Assembly (NCBI GenBank): GCA_964496075.1 | Contig: CAZBXB010000009.1 | Span: 1-17,958 of the forward strand | DNA: 17,958 nucleotides | From: UBA1372 sp964496075 | GTDB taxonomy: Bacteria; Patescibacteriota; Microgenomatia; UBA12405 | Reading direction: 5' to 3' | In this document: piece after piece, positions 1 through 8,349 of the stretch | Numbering within the stretch: the stretch's first letter is position 1 | Layout of the letters: every line of letters starts with the position of its first letter | Program-made: the position numbers and the translations under genes | Notes under the pieces: model-generated | Database searches by the model: none | What the model saw: the letters and a program-made list of their open reading frames with translations, nothing else | Told to the model about the DNA's origin: nothing

Positions 1-171
1 TTTATCGGTGGCGCTATCTTCGCCCTCATGGTGGTCGTTCTCTTTATCGACGGATTAGTTACCCTCAAGCATGGCACCAATCGTCTATCGGGCTCTGCTG
101 CCGGTCAGGTTAGCTTTCTTCTCATCATTTTAGTTCTCTTATTTTTTACCAAGCAGGGGGCTGTTTTCTAA
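1..171 (+). CDS. C-terminal fragment of a small integral membrane protein (5' end outside window)
   Basis: The frame is open from the first base to a TAA at 169-171, giving 56 residues. They contain two hydrophobic stretches, roughly residues 1-21 and 41-52, separated by a short polar loop (TLKHGTNRLSGSAAGQ). This looks like the last two membrane spans of a larger protein. The stop is followed directly by the ATG of the next small membrane protein, so the two are probably co-transcribed. I recognise no family motif in the visible part. The lack of stops, the hydrophobic pattern and the abutting downstream gene support coding; the function is unknown. Confidence 0.7.
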   Translation, partial: FIGGAIFALMVVVLFIDGLVTLKHGTNRLSGSAAGQVSFLLIILVLLFFTKQGAVF

Positions 172-435
172 ATGATTCCCAACGAAATTAAACAAAAACC
201 ATTCGAGTATATTCTTTTAGCCCTTATTCTGATTGTATCGGCTATTGGTTTTATCCTTTTATCTTATTCACCCCAGGCCCAAAGAAGACTAATCTATCTT
301 ATGGGTGGAGCTTATATGTTTTGGAGTCTCCTGCACCATTACCGAAGAGGGGATTTAACCCTGCCCATCGTACTTGAATACTTGATAGTCGCCTTGTTTG
401 CTTCAATCCTAATTTCCACCACCCTTATCTTCTAA
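172..435 (+). CDS. Small three-span membrane protein of unknown function
   Basis: This 87-residue protein starts at an ATG immediately after the TAA of the preceding membrane-protein fragment. Three hydrophobic segments are visible at about residues 13-31, 38-50 and 65-87, with a basic loop (HHYRRGD) between the second and third. The chain ends in a hydrophobic segment with no cytoplasmic tail. No catalytic motif or known family is recognised. It probably forms an operon, and perhaps a complex, with the upstream membrane protein. Its last 27 bases overlap the end of trmD on the other strand, so there is no room for a terminator between these convergent genes. There is no clear Shine-Dalgarno sequence; translation may be coupled to the upstream stop. 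Confidence 0.7.
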   Translation: MIPNEIKQKPFEYILLALILIVSAIGFILLSYSPQAQRRLIYLMGGAYMFWSLLHHYRRGDLTLPIVLEYLIVALFASILISTTLIF

Positions 436-1086
436 CTGTTCCTTTTGCCATTTTTCAATTGTTTTTGGATTGCCGGATATTAGTTCTTCGGGCACTCTCC
501 ATCCCCCATACTCTTGTGGCCTGGTAAATCTGCCATATTGAATCTTTCTGTCTATACTTTTCGAAAAGCTGTCGTTAGCACTTGACTCGTCTTTACCCAA
601 TACCCCCGGCAGTAATCTTACTACCGAATCAATTAATGCCATTGCTCCTATCTCTCCTCCTGTCATTACAAAATCACCAATAGAAATTACATCATCCACC
701 AAATGATCCAGTATCCTTTGATCAAAACCTTCATAATGGCCACACACCAAAATCAGTCCATCAAGCTTACTAAAGTTTTCAGCCGTTTCTTGTTTATAGC
801 TTTTGCCTTTGGCCGATAATGCTATTACTCTGCCGTTTCTGATCTTTTTCCAATATTTCTTCTTTATATCCTCAACTGCCCTATCTATCGGTTCAATCCG
901 AAGCACCATGCCTGCTCCACCACCAAAAGCTTTATCGTCAACCGTGCCATACGAATCCAGCGCCCAATCCCGCAAGTTATGAAATCTAAGTTTAACTTTT
1001 TTGTTTTTCACTGCCCGACCGATAATACTTTTCCCGAAAGGGGATTTAAACATATCGGGAAATAGTGTCAGCACATCAATTTGCAT
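409..1086 (-). CDS. trmD: tRNA (guanine-37-N1)-methyltransferase TrmD
   Basis: TrmD uses S-adenosylmethionine to methylate N1 of G37, next to the anticodon of tRNAs reading CNN and some other codons, which prevents +1 frameshifting. The 225-residue product is close to the usual 230-250. It starts with the typical MQIDVLTLFPDMF. Residues 116-124 (GHYEGFDQR), 136-145 (SIGDFVMTGGE) and 151-164 (LIDSV..LLPGVLG) form the SPOUT-family knotted SAM site, with R157 at the conserved arginine. The catalytic aspartate lies in NDSF (D172), followed by FTRPQEYGGWRVPE at 187-200. The last conserved motif reads SGNPKTIEKW, with Pro where most homologues have His. The ATG lies 5 nt after a TATAAT hexamer. The gene stands alone, divergent from the glycosyltransferase. 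Confidence 0.96.
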   Translation of the reverse strand: MQIDVLTLFPDMFKSPFGKSIIGRAVKNKKVKLRFHNLRDWALDSYGTVDDKAFGGGAGMVLRIEPIDRAVEDIKKKYWKKIRNGRVIALSAKGKSYKQETAENFSKLDGLILVCGHYEGFDQRILDHLVDDVISIGDFVMTGGEIGAMALIDSVVRLLPGVLGKDESSANDSFSKSIDRKIQYGRFTRPQEYGGWRVPEELISGNPKTIEKWQKEQLEDKGGGN

Positions 1087-1091
1087 AAACT

Positions 1092-1097
1092 ATTATA
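1092..1097 (-). promoter_or_regulatory. -10 box of trmD, placed for a leaderless mRNA
   Basis: On the minus strand a perfect TATAAT ends 5 nt before the trmD ATG. With the usual 6-7 nt from the -10 box to the transcription start, the mRNA would begin at or next to the A of the start codon. No good -35 match is visible 16-18 nt upstream. The placement is seen directly; promoter function is inferred. Confidence 0.55.
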
Positions 1098-1148
1098 CCT
1101 TTCTCACTTTCATCTTTTATTTACCATGGCTTTATGGCAAACTAAAAC

Positions 1149-2351
1149 ATGTCTAAAAAACTTTCACCCCAAATCGCCGTGGTTGTTATCCCCACTTACA
1201 ATGAAGTCGACAATATTGGCCGTATGATCAAACACCTGTCCACCAAGACCTTTCCGGATATTTTGGCAAAAAAGGGTGGACTGACCTTTGATTGGGACAT
1301 GCATATTTTAGTAGTTGACGGCAATTCACCCGACGGCACCGGCGACGTTGTTAAAAAATATGCCAAAAAATACAAAAATGTCCATCTTCTTACCGAAACC
1401 AGTAAAGACGGTATTGGCGCCGCCTATCTTAAGGGGTTCAAATATGCCATGGATAAACTCAAGGCCGATTTTGTTTTTGAGTTTGATAGTGATTACCAAC
1501 ATCCTCCAAATACTATCCCGGTTATGCTCAGGAAAATGGAACAAGGCTATGACCATGTTATTGGTAGCCGCAAAGTTAAGGGCGGTAGTAATCCCAAAGG
1601 TTGGGGATTTAAAAGGCTTTTCTTCTCCGAAGTCGGTGGTATTACTGCCAGGTTTATCTTGTTTTTCCCTTTCAAAAACTTTTTCAAAGTTACCGACCCC
1701 ACTACCGGTCTAAAAGTCACTCGTGTCAAGGGTTTTGTTGATAAATTAGACATGGATTATACCCATCTGCTTACTAAAAGTTTTGGTTATAAGCTTCAGC
1801 TTCTTTTTGAAACTCTCAAAATGGGTGCCAAATTTGCCGAAATACCGCTCAGGTTTCAGGTCAGAAATGCAGGCGAGTCAAAAATAGAAGCACAAACAGC
1901 CAAAGACATTCTTAAGGTTGCCGTTTTACTTCGTTGGCAAGATGAATTTACTCAAAAATTCTTAAAATTTGGTACGGTTGGCTTCATTGGTTATCTAGTT
2001 AATGCCATCACTCTGGCAATATTCTCCAATCTCCTTGGTGTTGAATGGTTATCATGGCTTCTGTCTACAGAAATGGCTATTATTAGTAATTTCACTTTAA
2101 ATAATCTTTGGACATTTAAAAAAGACACAATAAAAGGTCAAAGGCTTATTGGAAAATTTTTACAATTTAATTTCACCTCTGCTGGTGCCATGATAATTCA
2201 AACAATCGCAGGCAGTATCGGTGTTGGTATCCTTGGTGCTCAGTATCGTCAGCTACTCTTACCTTTTATAATCGTTTTCTTGGTATTGCCTTACAACTGG
2301 TTTATGTACAACAAAATCATCTGGAAGAAAAAGCCAAGTGTTAAAATCTAA
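1149..2351 (+). CDS. DPM1-like family 2 glycosyltransferase fused to a GtrA membrane domain
   Basis: This 400-residue protein has an N-terminal GT-A glycosyltransferase domain (about residues 8-245) and a C-terminal GtrA-like membrane domain (about 268-395). The first domain shows the family 2 opening VVIPTYNEVDNIG (12-24), VVDGNSPDGTG (55-65) and the metal-binding DSD (113-115) followed by YQHPP, then GSRKVKGG and DPTTGLKV, as in polyprenol-phosphate mannose and glucose synthases. The second has four likely membrane spans and the GtrA signature around FTLNNLWTFKK (315-325). The likely reaction is transfer of a sugar from a nucleotide sugar to a polyprenyl phosphate carrier, with the GtrA part anchoring the enzyme or helping to flip the product. 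The sugar cannot be read from sequence. There is no Shine-Dalgarno motif. argS follows after 2 nt. Confidence 0.92.
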   Translation: MSKKLSPQIAVVVIPTYNEVDNIGRMIKHLSTKTFPDILAKKGGLTFDWDMHILVVDGNSPDGTGDVVKKYAKKYKNVHLLTETSKDGIGAAYLKGFKYAMDKLKADFVFEFDSDYQHPPNTIPVMLRKMEQGYDHVIGSRKVKGGSNPKGWGFKRLFFSEVGGITARFILFFPFKNFFKVTDPTTGLKVTRVKGFVDKLDMDYTHLLTKSFGYKLQLLFETLKMGAKFAEIPLRFQVRNAGESKIEAQTAKDILKVAVLLRWQDEFTQKFLKFGTVGFIGYLVNAITLAIFSNLLGVEWLSWLLSTEMAIISNFTLNNLWTFKKDTIKGQRLIGKFLQFNFTSAGAMIIQTIAGSIGVGILGAQYRQLLLPFIIVFLVLPYNWFMYNKIIWKKKPSVKI

Positions 2352-2353
2352 GC

Positions 2354-4060
2354 ATGAACACAGATTTATTTACTCTCCTCAAAACCAGCCTATCTAGTTT
2401 TGGCAAAGACATTATTCTAACTCATCCCCCCGATGCCAAGTTTGGCCATTTGTCTACTAATATCGCCATGATACTGGCCAAAGATAAAAAGAAAAATCCA
2501 TTTGATATAGCCACCAACATCAAAAAAAAGCTTGATAAAGACATTACTCTAAAAGACATAGTTGAAAAAATTGAAATTGTTAAACCGGGTTTTATTAACT
2601 TCTACCTCAAGTCCGACTATCTGATTAGCCAAGCTCAATCTCTAAATTACCGGCTGGATTTTTCTAAAAGATTATCTAATCACGCTTCAGACAAAACCAT
2701 GGTCATCGATTATTCTGCTCCCAATATAGCCAAACCTTTTGGTATCGGCCATCTTCGCTCCACCAATATTGGTCAAGCTATTTATAACACTTACAAAATA
2801 TTAGGCTGGAAATGTATTGGTGACAATCATTTGGGTGACTGGGGTACTCAGTTTGGCAAGTTAATAGTAGCTGTTGATACATGGTCAAAAAAGCCAATTG
2901 ACAAGCTTACTATTGCTGACCTGGAAAAACTTTATATCAAGTTTTATCACCAAGCCAAGAAAGACCCCAAACTACTAAAACTTGCCCAAGCTACCTTTAA
3001 GAAACTAGAACAGGGCGATCCGGCAATTACCAAAAAGTGGCAAAGTTGTATCGATCTATCTTTAGTTGAATTTGATAAAGTTTACGATATTCTGGATGTC
3101 AAGATTGACGTAGCTTTGGGAGAATCTTTTTATCAGGACAAAATGGCCCCAATTATTTCTTACTTTGTCAAAAAGAAATTAGCCAAAAAAAGCCAAGGTG
3201 CCTTGATTATCGAGCTTGATCCTTTACCTCCGGCCATGCTTGTCAAATCAAATGGTACTACCACCTATTTCACCCGTGACCTGGCCACTGTCAAATATAG
3301 ACTTGACACCTGGCAAGCCGACAAAATCATCTATGAGGTCGGCGCTGATCAAACTCTTCACTTCCAGCAAGTTTTTGCTGCTTGTCAAAAAATTGGCTGG
3401 CTTCCTAAAGATGGTTTTTTCCATGTCGCTCATGGCCTGATCCGTTGGAAAGGTGGCAAGTTTTCCACCAGAAAAGGGGATACTATTCATTTGTCAGATG
3501 TGGTCGACAAAGCTATTTTAGAAGCCAAGAAAATTGTTAACTCCACCCGTGTCAGCAAAGATTTAACGCCGGAAGAAAAAGAAAACATGATTTCTGCCGT
3601 TGCCATCGGTGCCATCAAATTTAGCGATCTTTCCCAACACCCCAAGCGGGATATTATTTTCGACTGGCACAAAATTATGGGCTTATCAGGCGACTCCGGC
3701 CCCTATCTTCAATATGCTTACGCCAGATGCATTAGTGTTTTGGCCAAAACCACCATAAAAGAACAGAAAAATATTTCACCATCATCTATTGTGGGCGATA
3801 TTAATGCACAAGAAGCCAATCTATTAAATCTTTTTTATCAATTTGAAGAAAAAATTATCGAATCGGCTAACGCTATCAATCCGTCAGTTATCTGTCAGTA
3901 TCTTCTAAAAGTTGCCCAAGCTTATAACGAATTTTACGCCAGCTGTCAGATTATTGATGACCCTCAAGAGATATTTAGAATCTTTCTAACCAAATCCACC
4001 GCTTCAACCTTACAGATGGGGTTAAATTTACTTGGCATCAAAACTGTCGACAAAATGTAA
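2354..4060 (+). CDS. argS: Arginyl-tRNA synthetase
   Basis: ArgRS attaches arginine to tRNA-Arg using ATP. The 568-residue protein is near normal length. An N-terminal additional domain (about 1-90) includes HPPDAKFGHLSTNIA. The class I HIGH region is SAPNIAKPFGIGHLRST (121-137), in which the first His of HIGH is Gly; other bacterial ArgRS also vary here while GHLRST is kept. GDNHLGDWGTQFG (157-168) and TYFTRDLA follow. KFSTRKGD (369-376) occupies the KMSKS position, and SGPYLQYAYAR (448-458) starts the anticodon-binding DALR domain. The end, LNLLGIKTVDKM, matches the usual ArgRS C-terminus. The start is 2 nt after the glycosyltransferase stop with no Shine-Dalgarno sequence, so reinitiation is likely. 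It converges on the next gene with a 13-nt AT-only gap. Confidence 0.97.
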   Translation: MNTDLFTLLKTSLSSFGKDIILTHPPDAKFGHLSTNIAMILAKDKKKNPFDIATNIKKKLDKDITLKDIVEKIEIVKPGFINFYLKSDYLISQAQSLNYRLDFSKRLSNHASDKTMVIDYSAPNIAKPFGIGHLRSTNIGQAIYNTYKILGWKCIGDNHLGDWGTQFGKLIVAVDTWSKKPIDKLTIADLEKLYIKFYHQAKKDPKLLKLAQATFKKLEQGDPAITKKWQSCIDLSLVEFDKVYDILDVKIDVALGESFYQDKMAPIISYFVKKKLAKKSQGALIIELDPLPPAMLVKSNGTTTYFTRDLATVKYRLDTWQADKIIYEVGADQTLHFQQVFAACQKIGWLPKDGFFHVAHGLIRWKGGKFSTRKGDTIHLSDVVDKAILEAKKIVNSTRVSKDLTPEEKENMISAVAIGAIKFSDLSQHPKRDIIFDWHKIMGLSGDSGPYLQYAYARCISVLAKTTIKEQKNISPSSIVGDINAQEANLLNLFYQFEEKIIESANAINPSVICQYLLKVAQAYNEFYASCQIIDDPQEIFRIFLTKSTASTLQMGLNLLGIKTVDKM

Positions 4061-4073
4061 AAAACTTATATTT

Positions 4074-4667
4074 TTAACGATGATTTCGTCTCACTAGGTC
4101 AATCACAAATAAGCCTGTTCGTTTTTGACTTGATTTTTCTTCTACATATTTCACCAAATTTTCTCTTCTACTCATACCGACTATAACAGGATTTTCCGTA
4201 TCGGCAAATAAATAATTACAACTACTATTTCGTGCCCTTCTTCTCGTTTCCCTCGGTAGATCATCAATAAATCTTATTGCTACAAAATGAGCATTTTCGG
4301 CACCACCAGTATCACGTCTTAATTGCATTAGCAGTAATCTTGCTCTTCCGTTTAATAGTTCCTCAAAATATTCTGTTTTTGGATTACACTCAATCCTCAC
4401 AACTCTTAGTCCAATATCGTGAATGGTTTTCATAATATTCGGATAAACAACTTGTTCTGGAATAAGACTACCTACCTCTGTCGATGCGTTTATGTCGGTA
4501 AATTGCGTATTTACTTGAGCGTGTAACCAACATAATTCACCAAGACCTTTCTCGTCAGTCAAAAGTCCCAAAGCAGCAACTTCACACTCAAAACGAGTAT
4601 AACCCAACTCTCTATTTCTGTTTGTAGTTTTAATTATTTCTCTAGCCTGTTCGACAATTCCATGCAT
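4074..4667 (-). CDS. Uncharacterised 197-residue protein with a possible Cys-His-Asp peptidase-like arrangement
   Basis: I do not recognise the family. The protein has no signal peptide or membrane segment and is presumably cytoplasmic. The N-terminal half is helical-looking, and ELCWLHAQVNTQF (44-56) places a cysteine at the start of a probable helix. Then come LLLMQLRRD (110-119), AHFVAIRFIDD (126-136) and CNYLFADTENPVIVG (150-164), ending in LFVIDLVRR. The order Cys46, His127 before a beta strand, and Asp156 before another strand resembles papain-fold and C39-like cysteine peptidases; this is inference from pattern only. An arginine-rich patch lies at 139-146. The gene follows lon by 53 nt on the same strand. 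Its start is supported by an AGGA Shine-Dalgarno 6 nt upstream, clearer than in most neighbours. Confidence 0.72.
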   Translation of the reverse strand: MHGIVEQAREIIKTTNRNRELGYTRFECEVAALGLLTDEKGLGELCWLHAQVNTQFTDINASTEVGSLIPEQVVYPNIMKTIHDIGLRVVRIECNPKTEYFEELLNGRARLLLMQLRRDTGGAENAHFVAIRFIDDLPRETRRRARNSSCNYLFADTENPVIVGMSRRENLVKYVEEKSSQKRTGLFVIDLVRRNHR

Positions 4668-4673
4668 GAAGTA

Positions 4674-4677
4674 TCCT
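4674..4677 (-). promoter_or_regulatory. Shine-Dalgarno site deciding the start of the 197-residue protein
   Basis: AGGA on the minus strand lies 6 nt before the ATG at 4667 and supports that start. AT-rich sequence just upstream (TTTATAAAA near 4684-4694) could hold a separate -10 element, so the gene may not depend only on read-through from lon. Confidence 0.5.
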
Positions 4678-4720
4678 ATAAGAAAATCTTTTATAAATCA
4701 AGACCGTCGACAAGAGCTAA

Positions 4721-7072
4721 CTAAGAAAACACTTGTCTGTACACCTGATCATAGTGAGACACAGGTATAAATTCGATTTCTGACTTAACTTCTTTTGGTA
4801 CTTTAATTAAATCTTTTTTATTTTCTTGGGGAATCAAGATAGTTTTTAGTCCGGCCCTGTGTCCCGCAATAGCCTTTTCTTTTAATCCGCCAATTTCTAG
4901 CACATCACCCCTAATAGTAATTTCCCCTGTCATGCCTATCTCCCTTGATACTTTCTTTTTAGTCAAAGCCGATACCAGTGCAGTTGTAATTGCGCTACCT
5001 GCTGATGGCCCATCTTTTGGTGTAGCTCCCTCAGGAACGTGTATGTGGATATCAATTTTATAAAAATCTCTTTTAATACCAAAACTAGCCGCCCTGCTTC
5101 TGACATAAGATAAAGCCGCCTGGCAAGACTCTTTCATGACATCACCCAAAGTGCCGGTTAATATCAATTTGCCTTTCCCGGGCATGACGTTCACTTCCAC
5201 AAACAATATCGATCCGCCTACAGATGTTACCGCCAGTCCGGTTGATGCCCCTATCATATCCTTTTCACCTTTTAAGTGAGACGAGAACTTTTCCGGCCCC
5301 AAATAAGACCGGATTTTTTTATTAGTTAAAATTGCTGTTTTTTTCTTGTTTTTACTTACCAATTCTCTGGCAATTTTCCTCATTACTTGGGCAATAGTCC
5401 TCTCCAAACTTCTTACCCCGGCTTCTCGGGTATATTTTTCGACAATATAGCGCAACATATCCTTGTTAGGCAAGCCATCAATTTCACTTTTCCTAAGGCC
5501 ATTTACTTTAAGTTGTTTATCTACCAAATACTTCTGGGCGATGTTTATCTTTTCAGACACAGTGTAGCCGGAAAAATCAATTATTTCTACTCTATCCCTT
5601 AGTGGCCCGGGGATGCCTGATAAACTATTGGCCGTCAATACAAAAAATACATTTGACAAGTCAATTGCAAAATCTAAGTAATGATCTTCAAATTCTTTAT
5701 TTTGCTCCGGATCTAGTACTTCCAAAAGTGCCGCCGCCGGATCGCCTCTATAATCAGCTCCGATCTTATCGACCTCGTCCAGCATAAACACTGGATTCAT
5801 ACTACCGGCATCCTTAAGTGCCCGTACTATTCTACCTGTCATGGCGCCTACATAAGTTCTTCTATGTCCTCGAATCTCAGACTCATCTCTAATGCCTCCC
5901 AGAGATGCTCTGACAAATTTTCTTCCTAAAGCGTCAGCAATTGATCTACCTATTGATGTTTTTCCCACTCCGGGAGGTCCCACAAAACACAGTATATTGG
6001 CTCCCATTCCTTCTGGTTTTTTATATCTTTTCTTTAGGTTTATTACCGACAAATATTCTAATACTCTGTCCTTAACGTCTTTCAGGCCATAGTGATCCTT
6101 GTCTAAAATCTTAGCCGCCCCTTTAATATCAACATTGTCATTGGTCAAAACTCCCCAAGGAAGTTCTAATACCGTTTGTAAATAAGTTCTAATATAGCTG
6201 GATTCCGGTGCCATCATGCCCATATCTTTCAGCCTGCCAAACTCTCTTTCAAGTTTCTTTTTTATTTTTAGCGATATTTTACATTTCTTAATATCCTCTT
6301 CAAGTTCCTCCATCTCACCCATTTCCTTTTTATCTATTTTTCCCAATTCCTGTTCAATTTGCCTTTTTCTTTCTCTTAAAATATTTTTCTTAATACCTAC
6401 ATTAAACTTTTCCTGTGTCTTGGTTTCAATTTCCCGTTCCAATTCAGCTATTTTAGTTTCCTTGATTAGTAGTTCGGTTGCCTTGGCTAATCGACTGGTA
6501 ACACATAAATTTTCTAGAAGCTTCTGTTTGTCAGCAATACTAGCCTGTACCGAAAAAGCCACCTGATCGGCCAAATCTGAAGATGAAATTCCGGTTGACA
6601 GTCTCATCATGGCCGGCAAATCAAATTGTCTACCCATCTTAAAGGCTTTTTTGAGTTGACTTAGCAACAGTTCTGATGCTTTTTGTATGTCATCACCACT
6701 TTCTTTATTGTTTTCCAATACTCCGAATTCAGACCACATAAAACCAATATTTTTAATCCTGTTGATTTTGACTCTATAAAGACCTTTAACGACTGCATGA
6801 ACATGTCCGTCACTTTGCAATATATGTTCAATTCTTGATACAACTCCAATATTATATAGATCAACAGTTTTAGGCTTTTCAGTTTTGGCCCGCTTTTGAC
6901 TGGTAATTACTACCAAACTTTCGGCTTTATCATAAGCGTAAATCAAAGCTTTTTTCGATATTTGTCTGCCGACATACAAAGTTGTTTCCACTGACGGAAA
7001 CATGACCACATTTCGAACAGCGATCAATGGCAATTTGTTTATTTTTTCTTCTTTTTTAAGTACTTTTCTCAT
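4721..7072 (-). CDS. lon: ATP-dependent protease Lon (La)
   Basis: Lon is a hexameric AAA+ serine protease that unfolds and degrades damaged and regulatory proteins in the cytoplasm. The 783 residues match bacterial LonA. The N-terminal substrate-binding domain spans about 13-205 (LPLIAVRNVVMFP), followed by a charged coiled-coil region at about 205-285. Walker A is GPPGVGKT (365-372), and GGIRDESEIRGHRRTYVGAMTGRI (392-414) contains the pore region. Walker B is FMLDEVDK (429-436). The protease domain has the catalytic serine in DGPSAG (S690) and the lysine in GGLKEKA (K733); their spacing of 43 equals that in E. coli (S679, K722). It is divergent from era. No Shine-Dalgarno or strong promoter is evident in the 75-nt spacer, and no CIRCE-like heat-shock operator is seen. 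Confidence 0.97.
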   Translation of the reverse strand: MRKVLKKEEKINKLPLIAVRNVVMFPSVETTLYVGRQISKKALIYAYDKAESLVVITSQKRAKTEKPKTVDLYNIGVVSRIEHILQSDGHVHAVVKGLYRVKINRIKNIGFMWSEFGVLENNKESGDDIQKASELLLSQLKKAFKMGRQFDLPAMMRLSTGISSSDLADQVAFSVQASIADKQKLLENLCVTSRLAKATELLIKETKIAELEREIETKTQEKFNVGIKKNILRERKRQIEQELGKIDKKEMGEMEELEEDIKKCKISLKIKKKLEREFGRLKDMGMMAPESSYIRTYLQTVLELPWGVLTNDNVDIKGAAKILDKDHYGLKDVKDRVLEYLSVINLKKRYKKPEGMGANILCFVGPPGVGKTSIGRSIADALGRKFVRASLGGIRDESEIRGHRRTYVGAMTGRIVRALKDAGSMNPVFMLDEVDKIGADYRGDPAAALLEVLDPEQNKEFEDHYLDFAIDLSNVFFVLTANSLSGIPGPLRDRVEIIDFSGYTVSEKINIAQKYLVDKQLKVNGLRKSEIDGLPNKDMLRYIVEKYTREAGVRSLERTIAQVMRKIARELVSKNKKKTAILTNKKIRSYLGPEKFSSHLKGEKDMIGASTGLAVTSVGGSILFVEVNVMPGKGKLILTGTLGDVMKESCQAALSYVRSRAASFGIKRDFYKIDIHIHVPEGATPKDGPSAGSAITTALVSALTKKKVSREIGMTGEITIRGDVLEIGGLKEKAIAGHRAGLKTILIPQENKKDLIKVPKEVKSEIEFIPVSHYDQVYRQVFS

Positions 7073-7134
7073 GGTTATTTAGCAGTCTAGCATCGTATAT
7101 GCTAATAGTCAATTAATATGACTTGCATTCGGGT

Positions 7135-7140
7135 TATAAT
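7135..7140 (+). promoter_or_regulatory. -10 box of era, placed for a leaderless mRNA
   Basis: A perfect TATAAT lies 7 nt before the ATG at 7148, so transcription would begin essentially at the start codon. The hexamer falls inside a longer open frame beginning at an upstream ATG (7118), which argues that the upstream ATG is not the real start. No convincing -35 element is visible at 16-18 nt. Confidence 0.6.
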
Positions 7141-7147
7141 AGACAAT

Positions 7148-8032
7148 ATGTCAAAAGACAATCATATCAAAATTAATCACTTAGTTGTACTAGGTCGACC
7201 AAACTCAGGTAAATCAACTTTGATAAACACACTTCTAAATCAAAAAGTAGCCATTACTTCGCCCCGACCTCAAACTACCAGGATTAACAGAACCTTTCTT
7301 TATCAATCCGACTTAGGTCAGTTTACTATCTCAGACACCCCCGGTATTATGGGCAAAGTTAGAGATACTTTAGGTAAGGCTGTAAACAAACAACCCAAAA
7401 AACAGCTAGATATTGCCGATCTTATTGTTTACTTGGTTGATATCAGTCGCCCCAAAGGTGATGAAGAAAATAAGGCTTTGGCTCTGGCTAGATTGACCAC
7501 TTGTCCCAAGTTGCTTGTTTACAACAAAATAGACAAAGCAGTTGGCGCCAAAAATTATTTAGCACAGTTTAATTTTTTAGAAGAGGAGTTTGACGATTGT
7601 ATCTCCATCTCGGCTCTAAAAACTACCCATACCAAGGCCTTACTTACTAAAATATTTCAGCTTTTACCCCCATCAGCTCAAAAAGTCACCCCCGCATCAA
7701 CATCAAATTCTCCTCTTTTGGATATTAATTCCGAGGATTATCTGGCCGATTTGATCAGAGAAAAAGCTTTTCTTAAGTTAAGAAAGGAAGTTCCCTATAC
7801 TGTCAATGTCAGAATCGACTCGATTGAGTCGATAGATAATTTAATAAAAATTTATGCCACCATTGAAACTACTGCCGACAAATACAAAAAAATGATTATC
7901 GGTAAGGGTGGCTCAATGATCAAAAACATTGGCACCATGGCTCGAAAGGAGTTAGAATTAATCAGCCAGAAAAAAGTCTTCTTAGGCTTAAATGTTGTTA
8001 CTCATAAACACTGGCAGGAGGCTTATATATGA
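7148..8032 (+). CDS. era: GTPase Era (KH-domain ribosome assembly factor)
   Basis: Era binds the 3' end of 16S rRNA and checks 30S maturation. Counting from the ATG at 7148 the protein has 294 residues, close to the usual 295-300. The G domain shows G1 GRPNSGKST (16-24), the G2 region PQTT near residue 43, G3 DTPG (63-66), G4 NKID (126-129) and G5 SAL (155-157). A C-terminal KH domain carries the GKGG loop at 252-255. A start 10 codons earlier (7118) is open, but it would place the TATAAT box inside the gene and add residues not typical of Era, so 7148 is preferred. The stop overlaps the mscL start by 4 nt (ATGA). A perfect 8-bp inverted repeat lies in the gene at 7814-7833. Confidence 0.96.
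   Translation: MSKDNHIKINHLVVLGRPNSGKSTLINTLLNQKVAITSPRPQTTRINRTFLYQSDLGQFTISDTPGIMGKVRDTLGKAVNKQPKKQLDIADLIVYLVDISRPKGDEENKALALARLTTCPKLLVYNKIDKAVGAKNYLAQFNFLEEEFDDCISISALKTTHTKALLTKIFQLLPPSAQKVTPASTSNSPLLDINSEDYLADLIREKAFLKLRKEVPYTVNVRIDSIESIDNLIKIYATIETTADKYKKMIIGKGGSMIKNIGTMARKELELISQKKVFLGLNVVTHKHWQEAYI
8016..8021 (+). promoter_or_regulatory. Strong Shine-Dalgarno site for mscL inside the end of era
   Basis: AGGAGG ends 7 nt before the mscL ATG and lies within the last codons of era. It is the strongest ribosome-binding site in the window and contrasts with the weak or absent sites of the neighbours, as expected for an internal operon gene rather than a leaderless first gene. Confidence 0.75.
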
Positions 8033-8346
8033 AACAAGCTAAAAAGGAATTTATAGAATTTCTCCAAAAACAAAATATTATTTCCCTGGCTATTGCTGTT
8101 GTCATCGGTAATGCCGCCAAGGAATTGGTCACTTCTATTGTTAACAATCTGATAATGCCTATTATTGGTATCTTTACACCCAGTGGATCCTGGCGACAAA
8201 TCACCATTACCATTCTTAATTCCGATTTTCGTATCGGTTCTTTTCTTGGATCTTGTCTGGACTTTTTTATTATCGCTCTGGTAGTTTTTGTAATTGCAAA
8301 AAAGATCTTGAAAATTGATAAAAATTCTTCTAAAGTAAACAAATAG
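8029..8346 (+). CDS. mscL: Large-conductance mechanosensitive channel MscL
   Basis: MscL is a homopentameric inner-membrane channel that opens under membrane tension to release solutes during osmotic downshock. The 105-residue protein has a short N-terminal amphipathic helix (FIEFLQKQN) and a first span at about 18-46 with the family pattern ISLAIAVVIGNAAKELV and LIMPIIG. A short periplasmic loop follows (51-70), then a second span at about 71-93 and a lysine-rich tail. Typical MscL has 130-140 residues; the shortfall lies mainly in the periplasmic loop and the C-terminal helical bundle. The constriction position equivalent to E. coli L19 is leucine (L20). It overlaps era by 4 nt and precedes the ABC ATPase by 3 nt, in an apparent operon. 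Confidence 0.93.
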   Translation: MKQAKKEFIEFLQKQNIISLAIAVVIGNAAKELVTSIVNNLIMPIIGIFTPSGSWRQITITILNSDFRIGSFLGSCLDFFIIALVVFVIAKKILKIDKNSSKVNK

Positions 8347-8349
8347 ACT

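Noticed and set aside
2751..2763. ArgRS HIGH motif with Gly for the first His as a sign of inactivity
   Set aside because: Other bacterial ArgRS vary at this residue while keeping GHLRST, and all other motifs are intact.
4061..4073. Bidirectional terminator between argS and the 197-residue gene
   Set aside because: The 13-nt gap is A/T apart from one C and offers only a weak A/T pairing with no GC stem.
6216..6566. Plus-strand open frame of about 116 codons opposite lon
   Set aside because: It is the reverse of the lon coiled-coil region, rich in Ser, Leu and Phe as expected from antisense of Lys/Glu-rich coding DNA; lon is fully supported.
7118..7147. Upstream ATG extending era by 10 codons
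   Set aside because: It places the TATAAT box (7135-7140) inside the coding sequence and adds residues not typical of Era; the ATG at 7148 gives the usual length.
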